A stretch of DNA of 64,000 nt from Phycisphaerae bacterium (GTDB taxonomy: Bacteria; Planctomycetota; Phycisphaerae; Sedimentisphaerales; UBA12454), in contig JBAZHC010000010.1 in the NCBI GenBank assembly GCA_041652575.1, positions 1 to 64,000 on the forward strand. Direction: 5' to 3'. A model generated the notes under the pieces. It was not told the origin of the DNA and searched no databases. It worked only from the letters and a program-made list of their open reading frames with translations. A program made the translations under genes and the position numbers. How positions within the stretch are numbered: position 1 is the stretch's first letter; each line of letters opens with the position of its first letter. This document shows, piece after piece, positions 58,500 to 64,000 of this stretch.

Positions 58500-61058
58500 A
58501 TGAACGAAAACACAGGATTCTATAACTTTAACGATATAGAAAAAAAGTGGCAAACGTATTGGGAGACAAACAAGACCTTTGCCGCTTCTGACAGCGATAA
58601 GAGCAAGCCCAAGTACTACGTGCTGGACATGTTTCCATATCCGTCTGCACAGGGCCTTCACGTCGGCCATCCGGAAGGCTATACAGCAAGCGATATCATC
58701 GCCCGCTATAAAAGAATGAACGGTTTTAACGTTCTGCACCCCATAGGCTGGGACGCGTTCGGGCTGCCCGCCGAACAATACGCAATCCAGACCGGCACGC
58801 ATCCTGCCAAAACAACCCAGCAGAATATCAATAATATGCGGCGACAAATCAAATCGCTCGGCTTTTCCTACGACTGGGACAGGCAGGTCGATACCACGGA
58901 CCAGAAATATTACAAATGGACACAGTGGATATTCCTGAAATTATTCAACAGCTATTTCGACGAAACAGAACAAAAAGCAAAACCAATCGAACAATTACCA
59001 ATACCATCAAACTTAAATACGGAAGAAAAAAGGAAATACATCGACGACCATCGCCTTGCCTATGAGGCTGAAATAGCGGTCAACTGGTGCCCTGAACTTG
59101 GAACCGTTCTGGCAAACGAAGAAGTAATCGGCGGTATAAGCGAACGAGGCGGACATCCGGTAATAAGAAAACCTATGCGTCAATGGATGCTGCGAATCAC
59201 AAAATACGCAGACAGGCTTCAGGACGATTTGGTACTTGTCGATTGGCCGGAATCCATAAAGAAACTGCAAACCGACTGGATAGGCAAAAGCATCGGCGCC
59301 GAAGTCGATTTTAAAGTCGCCGGCTTCGATGAAACAATAACTGTCTTTACCACCCGACCGGATACGCTTTTCGGTGCAACCTATATGGTACTTGCGCCGG
59401 AACATCCGTTCGTCGATAAAATTACCACTGCGGATAAAAAAACCGCGATTGCCGATTACAAGAAAAAGGCACAGAGCAAAAGCGACCTCGACAGAACAGA
59501 CCTTGCCAAAGACAAGACCGGTGAATTTACCGGTGCCTTTGCGATAAATCCCGTCAATGACAAGAAAATTCCAATCTGGATTAGCGACTACGTTCTGATT
59601 AGTTATGGAACCGGCGCGATAATGAGCGTACCGGCTCACGATGAACGCGATTTCGAATTCGCAAAGAAATTCAACCTGCCTATCATCCCGGTAGTCGAAC
59701 CGGAAGACAAGGCTCTGGCCGAGCAGGTCGAAAAAGGCGAGTATTGTTTTGCCGGTGACGGCATTGCGATAAACAGCGGAAAATTCAACGGCTTATCGAC
59801 AGCGGAATTTAAAGAAAAAATTACAAACTGGCTCAGCGAAAAAGACCTCGGCAAAAAGGCCGTCAATTACAAGCTTCGCGACTGGCTGTTTTCACGCCAG
59901 CGATACTGGGGCGAACCGTTCCCAATTCTGCACCACGAAGATGGAAGTATAACCGCACTTGACGAAAAGCAACTGCCCCTGACATTGCCGGAGGTTGAAA
60001 GCTATAAGCCTTCGGGCACAGCTTTATCGCCGCTGGCGACGATTGATAACTGGCTCAATGTAAAACTGCCTGACGGCAAAACCGCAAAACGCGAGACAAA
60101 TACAATGCCGCAGTGGGCAGGAAGCTGCTGGTATTATCTGCGTTATCTCGACCCGGACAACGATATGGAAAGCTGGTCGAAACAGAAGGAAAAATACTGG
60201 ATGCCGGTCGATTTATATATCGGCGGTGCCGAGCACGCTGTGCTTCATCTGCTTTATTCACGGTTCTGGCACAAACTGCTTTATGATTTGGGCTATGTCA
60301 GCACGGCCGAGCCGTTTAAAAAACTTATCAATCAGGGAATGATACTCGGCGAAGACAATCAGAAGATGAGCAAATCCAGAGGCAACGTTGTCAATCCCGA
60401 CAAGGTCATTACCGACTACGGCGCAGATTCGATGAGACTTTACGAAATGTTTATGGGCCCGCTCGAGGCCGCCAAACCGTGGAGTATGCAGGGAGTCGAA
60501 GGCGTTCACAGGTTTTTAAATAAACTCTGGCGAACAACAATCGACGAAGAAACTGGCGGCTTAAACGGCAATATAAAAGATGTCGATGCCGACGAAGAAA
60601 CACAGAAAATACTCCATCAGACCATAAAGAAAGTTACACAGAATATCGATACTTTCCGGTTCAATACGGCAATAAGCCAGATGATGATTTTTGTCAATCA
60701 CCTGAATAAACTTGAGATAAAACCGAAAAAGGCGATAGAAACTTTCGTACTTGTCCTTGCGCCTTTTTCGCCGCACGTCGCAGAAGAACTTTGGCAGAAA
60801 CTCGGCAACAAGAATACACTTGCCTATGAAAAATGGCCGAAGTTCGATGAAAATATTGCGAAAGAAAAAGAAATCGAGCTTGCCGTCCAGGTTCTCGGCA
60901 AAATAAAGGATAAAATTGTAGTTTCTGCCGATGCGGATGAAGAAGAAATAAAACAAAAGGCTCTTGCCTGTGAGAAAGTCGCTTCCGCCATCGCCGGCAA
61001 AGAGATAAAAAAGATAATCATTATAAAATCCAGATTAGTTAATATTGTTACGGGATAA
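58500..61058 (+). CDS. leuS: Leucyl-tRNA synthetase
   Basis: About 852 residues from the ATG at 58500 (the in-frame ATG at 58446 lies inside the FmdB gene). It carries the class I signature HVGH in PYPSAQGLHVGHPEGY, the editing domain (TTRPDTLFGATYMVLAPEH), KMSKSRGNVVNP, and a C-terminal anticodon-binding domain. It charges tRNA-Leu. Length and motif order are normal. Confidence 0.95.
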   Translation: MNENTGFYNFNDIEKKWQTYWETNKTFAASDSDKSKPKYYVLDMFPYPSAQGLHVGHPEGYTASDIIARYKRMNGFNVLHPIGWDAFGLPAEQYAIQTGTHPAKTTQQNINNMRRQIKSLGFSYDWDRQVDTTDQKYYKWTQWIFLKLFNSYFDETEQKAKPIEQLPIPSNLNTEEKRKYIDDHRLAYEAEIAVNWCPELGTVLANEEVIGGISERGGHPVIRKPMRQWMLRITKYADRLQDDLVLVDWPESIKKLQTDWIGKSIGAEVDFKVAGFDETITVFTTRPDTLFGATYMVLAPEHPFVDKITTADKKTAIADYKKKAQSKSDLDRTDLAKDKTGEFTGAFAINPVNDKKIPIWISDYVLISYGTGAIMSVPAHDERDFEFAKKFNLPIIPVVEPEDKALAEQVEKGEYCFAGDGIAINSGKFNGLSTAEFKEKITNWLSEKDLGKKAVNYKLRDWLFSRQRYWGEPFPILHHEDGSITALDEKQLPLTLPEVESYKPSGTALSPLATIDNWLNVKLPDGKTAKRETNTMPQWAGSCWYYLRYLDPDNDMESWSKQKEKYWMPVDLYIGGAEHAVLHLLYSRFWHKLLYDLGYVSTAEPFKKLINQGMILGEDNQKMSKSRGNVVNPDKVITDYGADSMRLYEMFMGPLEAAKPWSMQGVEGVHRFLNKLWRTTIDEETGGLNGNIKDVDADEETQKILHQTIKKVTQNIDTFRFNTAISQMMIFVNHLNKLEIKPKKAIETFVLVLAPFSPHVAEELWQKLGNKNTLAYEKWPKFDENIAKEKEIELAVQVLGKIKDKIVVSADADEEEIKQKALACEKVASAIAGKEIKKIIIIKSRLVNIVTG

Positions 61059-61115
61059 GCCACAGAGAATATGAAAGGTTTAGATTTAGCCACAGAGAGC
61101 ACAGAGAACACAGAG
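61059..61115. repeat. CACAGAG repeat before the GxxExxY gene
   Basis: A short GCCACAGAGAA copy at 61059 and a full 27-bp unit (GCCACAGAG + CACAGAG x2 with 2-base spacers) at 61089-61115, ten bases before the next start codon. Confidence 0.8.
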
Positions 61116-61125
61116 ATATAATAAA

Positions 61126-61491
61126 ATGAACGACGAATTAACAGAAAAAATTATTGGAGCGGCAATAGAAGTTCATAATATACTTGAGCCCGGATTGCTC
61201 GAATCAATTTACGAAGAGGCTCTGTGCCTTGAATTTGCGTTGAGAGGCATAAAACATCAAAGGCAGGTTGATTGCGATATTATTTATAAAGGAAAAACTA
61301 TCAAAGGCCAAAAACTTGACTTACTTGTGGAAAACGAAGTTGTCGTAGAAATTAAATCTTTGTCAAAAATGCCGGAAGTGGCTTTGGCACAGACCCTTTC
61401 ATATTTAAAAGCAACAAACCTCAAAAGAGGCTTGATAATCAATTTTGGCGAAAAGAGACTGATTGACGGCGTTAAAAGGGTATCTCTATAA
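61126..61491 (+). CDS. GxxExxY protein
   Basis: A 121-residue protein of the GxxExxY family: GLLESIYEEAL (the name motif), RQVDCDIIYKGKTIKGQKLDLLVENEVVVEIKSL with a D...E-x-K pattern like PD-(D/E)xK nucleases, and LSYLKATNLKRGLIINFG. These proteins are often flanked by short repeats or found in rRNA intervening sequences; activity is unproven. It is bracketed by CACAGAG repeats. Confidence 0.88.
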   Translation: MNDELTEKIIGAAIEVHNILEPGLLESIYEEALCLEFALRGIKHQRQVDCDIIYKGKTIKGQKLDLLVENEVVVEIKSLSKMPEVALAQTLSYLKATNLKRGLIINFGEKRLIDGVKRVSL

Positions 61492-61493
61492 TG

Positions 61494-61547
61494 GCCACAG
61501 AGAAAAATAATAAATTATTAGCCACAGAGAGCACAGAGGACACAGAG
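61494..61547. repeat. CACAGAG repeat between the two cassette genes
   Basis: GGCCACAGAGA at 61494-61504 and a full 27-bp unit at 61521-61547, same orientation as at 61089-61115. Confidence 0.8.
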
Positions 61548-61576
61548 ATATTATTTTAAAAAAAACGGCACTAAAA

Positions 61577-62299
61577 ATGGATAAAAAACATATCATTGAC
61601 GAAATTATTAGAACAGCCAAGGAAAATAATGGTAAACCATTGGGAAGTGGTAAATTTGCCCGTATTACCGGGATTAAGGAGTCAGATTGGTATGGAAAAT
61701 ATTGGGCTAAATGGGGCGATGCCCTTAAGGAAGCAGGATTTAAGCCAAATAAACTCAAATCTGCATATGACGAAGATTTTCTAATAGAGTGTGTAATTTC
61801 CTTAATTAGAGAAATAAATAAATTTCCTACATCTGGTGAGCTCCAGTTAAAATCATATAATACAGAAGGTTTTCCTGCTCATAAGACGTTTCGTCGTTTA
61901 GGGCAGAAAACTAAAATGGTTCGGAAGATTCTCGCTTATTGCAAAGACAAGAGTAAATACCAAGACGTTATTGAAATTTGCAAGGAAATTTCTGACTCTT
62001 CAGAGAAGATAGAGAAATCTGATACCGGAAAAGATAACTTGAAATTCGGTTACGTGTATTTAATGAAATCGGGTGGATATTACAAAATAGGAAAAAGCAA
62101 TTGCGTTGAAAAACGGAACTATGAAATAGGAATCAAGCTTCCGGAGGAATTGAAAATAATTCATAAAATCAAAACAGATGACCCAACAGGGATAGAAGCC
62201 TATTGGCATAATAGATTTGCAGATAAAAGAAAACGCGGCGAATGGTTTGACTTGTCAAACAGCGACATTAAGATATTTAAGCGAAGAACATTTATGTAA
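61577..62299 (+). CDS. GIY-YIG (T5orf172/MUG113-like) protein with homing-type repeats
   Basis: A 240-residue protein. The first half has two helical repeats (IDEIIRTAKENNGKPLGSGKF...WAKWGDALKEAGFKPN, then CVISLIREINKFPTSGELQ) like the DNA-binding repeats of HNH homing endonucleases. The second half is a GIY-YIG-type domain: FGYVYLMKSGGYYKIGKSNCVEKR, with EAYWHNRFADKRKRGEWFDLS. It is probably a mobile nuclease. It is flanked by CACAGAG repeats, inverted on the right side. Confidence 0.75.
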   Translation: MDKKHIIDEIIRTAKENNGKPLGSGKFARITGIKESDWYGKYWAKWGDALKEAGFKPNKLKSAYDEDFLIECVISLIREINKFPTSGELQLKSYNTEGFPAHKTFRRLGQKTKMVRKILAYCKDKSKYQDVIEICKEISDSSEKIEKSDTGKDNLKFGYVYLMKSGGYYKIGKSNCVEKRNYEIGIKLPEELKIIHKIKTDDPTGIEAYWHNRFADKRKRGEWFDLSNSDIKIFKRRTFM

Positions 62300-62362
62300 T
62301 AAATATTTCATTCTGTGTTAAAATAATATGATGGAAAATCCAAATATTAAAATAAAATATAT

Positions 62363-62448
62363 CTCTGTGAACTCTGTGGCTATAATTAAATTTCTCTGTG
62401 TCCTCTGTGTTCTCTGTGGCTATAATAAAAATTATTTACTCTGTGGCC
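62363..62448. repeat. CACAGAG repeats in inverted orientation
   Basis: CTCTGTG...CTCTGTGGC copies at 62363-62380, a 27-bp unit at 62394-62420 and CTCTGTGGCC at 62439-62448, inverted relative to the units before the two upstream genes. Confidence 0.8.
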
Positions 62449-62465
62449 GCGATAAAGGATAAATA

Positions 62466-63026
62466 ATGACTATCGAAATAGAAATAAAACTGAAAGTCGA
62501 GAATATCGAGCCGACCGCGGAAAAACTGGCACAGCTCGGCGCCAAATTCGAGGGCGACTTTATCCAGACAGACGCTTATTACGACGATTCGGAAGATTCG
62601 CTGGTCAATTCCGACAGGTGCCTGCGGATAAGAAAGCACAGAAATCATATAGGCGAGGCGATTGAGCTTACTTATAAAGGCGCAAGAGAGAATCATCGTT
62701 TCAAGACCCGCCGGGAAATAGGCATAAAGGTCGAAAAAGCAGAAGAGCTCACGGAGCTTTTCGAGGAACTGGGCTATAAAGAAAAACTTGAGTTTGAAAA
62801 GAAAAGAAGCCTTTGGGATTTTCACGGCTGCAAGGTCGCGTTGGACGAGTTGCCGCTTATCGGAAAATTCGTGGAAATCGAAGGGCCGGACGACGATACA
62901 ATCGAACAGGCCCAGAAAGAACTCGGGCTTGGAAATTTAAAACACATACCGCAGAGCTATGCGCATCTTATGGAAGAAGCAATCGCGAAAACCGGCTCGA
63001 AGAAAAGAAAGATAACGTTAGACTAA
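62466..63026 (+). CDS. CYTH-domain (CyaB class IV adenylate cyclase/triphosphatase-like) protein
   Basis: A 186-residue CYTH domain: ExExK motif in IEIEIKLKV, DAYYDDSE, CLRIRKHRN, ELTYKGARE, and the late FVEIEGPDDDTI. CYTH enzymes bind triphosphates in a beta tunnel with Mg; members are adenylate cyclases or (thiamine) triphosphatases. Which activity applies cannot be told. It is four bases upstream of the lipid kinase gene. Confidence 0.85.
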   Translation: MTIEIEIKLKVENIEPTAEKLAQLGAKFEGDFIQTDAYYDDSEDSLVNSDRCLRIRKHRNHIGEAIELTYKGARENHRFKTRREIGIKVEKAEELTELFEELGYKEKLEFEKKRSLWDFHGCKVALDELPLIGKFVEIEGPDDDTIEQAQKELGLGNLKHIPQSYAHLMEEAIAKTGSKKRKITLD

Positions 63027-63030
63027 AATA

Positions 63031-63972
63031 ATGAAACCAGACAGCGGCTACATATCTCTGATAATAAACACCAGTTCAGGTGCCAGCAGCGAAAAGCTGA
63101 TGGTAAAGCAATTCATAGAATACCTGCAGCAGAAAAAATTCCAGATGCAGATTAGTCATACCAAGTCTTTATCTCACGCACGGGCTTTGGCGGCAGAGGC
63201 GGCGGTGAAATTCAATTGCGCTATGGTTATCGTCGCCGGCGGAGACGGAACAATCCGTGAGGTTTGCCACGGTCTCGAAGGCAGCGACAAACCGATGATG
63301 CTTCTTCCGTGCGGCACTGAAAACCTGCTTGCCAACGAACTCGGCTATAAAACAACTCTCAAAACCGCGATAAGAGTTTTTGAATCAGAGATTATACGGC
63401 CTTTGGATTTATGCAAGGCAAACGACTGCTTTTTTACGTCTGTCGGCGGCGTCGGCTTTGACGGTGAGGTTGTAAAACTTGTTGACGACCAAAGAAGGGG
63501 CAATATCACTCATCTTCATTATTTCCGGCCTATCTGGAAAACCTTCTGGGGTTATAATTTCTCTAAAATAACCGTTGAAGTCGACGAGAAAACGGTTTTT
63601 TCAGGCCGCGGCATTGTCATTTTCGGCAATATATCCAGATACGCCCTGGGTCTGCCTATTTTGCAGGCAGCGGATTTCAGCGACGGCCTGCTCGATATCT
63701 GCGTATATAAATGTTCCAATAAGGTTTCTCTTTTGTATCATGCCCTTATGACCACATTCAAAAGGCATCGCAAAAGCAAAAGCGTTTTTTATAAACAATG
63801 CAAAAAAATCAAAATATCTTCCGGAAGTTTCATAAGAACCGAACTTGACGGCGACCCGGGTCCGCAACTGCCGCTTGAAATTACTATTATCCCGCAGGCC
63901 GTTAAAATTCTTGTTCCGCCGCAGGGCAAACCTTTCGGAATGAGAAGAAGAATATTCAGAATTTTCGAATAA
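63031..63972 (+). CDS. Diacylglycerol kinase-family lipid kinase (YegS/DgkB-like)
   Basis: A 313-residue lipid kinase. The nucleotide-binding motif GGDGTIREV, followed by PCGTENLLANELGY, and FTSVGGVGFDGEVVK in the C-terminal lobe are typical. It transfers phosphate from ATP to a lipid such as diacylglycerol. It forms a short operon with the CYTH gene. Confidence 0.88.
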   Translation: MKPDSGYISLIINTSSGASSEKLMVKQFIEYLQQKKFQMQISHTKSLSHARALAAEAAVKFNCAMVIVAGGDGTIREVCHGLEGSDKPMMLLPCGTENLLANELGYKTTLKTAIRVFESEIIRPLDLCKANDCFFTSVGGVGFDGEVVKLVDDQRRGNITHLHYFRPIWKTFWGYNFSKITVEVDEKTVFSGRGIVIFGNISRYALGLPILQAADFSDGLLDICVYKCSNKVSLLYHALMTTFKRHRKSKSVFYKQCKKIKISSGSFIRTELDGDPGPQLPLEITIIPQAVKILVPPQGKPFGMRRRIFRIFE

Positions 63973-63982
63973 GGAGAATTTA

Positions 63983-64000
63983 GCCACGAAGACACAAAGG
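63983..64000. repeat. GCCACGAAG/CACAAAG repeat at the window edge
   Basis: GCCACGAAGACACAAAGG, a period-8/9 repeat related to those at 6741, 12396 and 14461; cut by the window end. Confidence 0.6.

Overview
The window reads as chromosomal DNA of a carbohydrate-degrading, Gram-negative-type bacterium, probably of the Planctomycetota (Phycisphaerae/Sedimentisphaerales-like). The grounds are three PEP-CTERM proteins, a large secretin, an exported rhamnogalacturonyl hydrolase, a GH10-like protein, L-arabinose and tagaturonate catabolism, and very many dispersed palindromic and short-period repeats in the gaps. No rRNA, tRNA, CRISPR array or complete insertion sequence was seen. The taxonomic placement is inference.

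Layout. 0.2-6.7 kb (minus strand): GH88/105 hydrolase, SYLF lipoprotein, homocysteine methyltransferase, a lipoprotein, two small proteins, and a GH10-like protein that lacks both catalytic glutamates. 7-19 kb is an accessory region. It holds an HNH-AP2 gene and the remnant of a second one, then an AT-rich NurA-HerA-DruA(DUF4338)-like operon, which is the best candidate here for an undescribed defence system. Next come MazG and Rrf2, a STAS/RsbW pair, a repeat-rich stretch, a type IIG restriction-modification enzyme and a short BRO-N protein. 19-31 kb: an amidase, an NSS transporter with its MetS-like small subunit, an amidohydrolase, a TIGR02757 protein, HtpX/LemA, two aldose epimerases, CorA and SppA. 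31-35.4 kb: three PEP-CTERM proteins and a subtilase. 35.6-38.4 kb: pyrR-pyrB-pyrC. 38.4-45.5 kb: a YacP-like NYN protein, araB, araD, a FucI/AraA-type isomerase, aroA and aroC. 45.5-52.6 kb: secretin, tsaB, miaB, GIY-YIG, alpha/beta hydrolase, flavoprotein. 52.7-58.1 kb: an APC permease fused to an EIIA domain, a GntR regulator with a clear operator, uxaE, and an AbiE-type toxin-antitoxin pair. 58.3-64 kb: FmdB, leuS, a repeat-bounded GxxExxY/GIY-YIG cassette, a CYTH protein and a lipid kinase.

Functional picture. Unsaturated uronides released by the GH105-like enzyme could feed tagaturonate/fructuronate metabolism (uxaE under a GntR regulator), while arabinose side chains could feed the ara genes. 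Aldose epimerases and PEP-CTERM surface proteins fit a pectin/arabinan lifestyle.

The most unusual feature is the repeat landscape. There is a 154-bp element with 13-bp terminal inverted repeats, present as an inverted pair. There is a hairpin family whose 3' flank usually reads GGGGGCTAA. There are period-8/9/10 'CACAGAG/CACTAAGG/CCGTGTTA' repeats. Palindromes also sit in frame inside three protein-coding genes.
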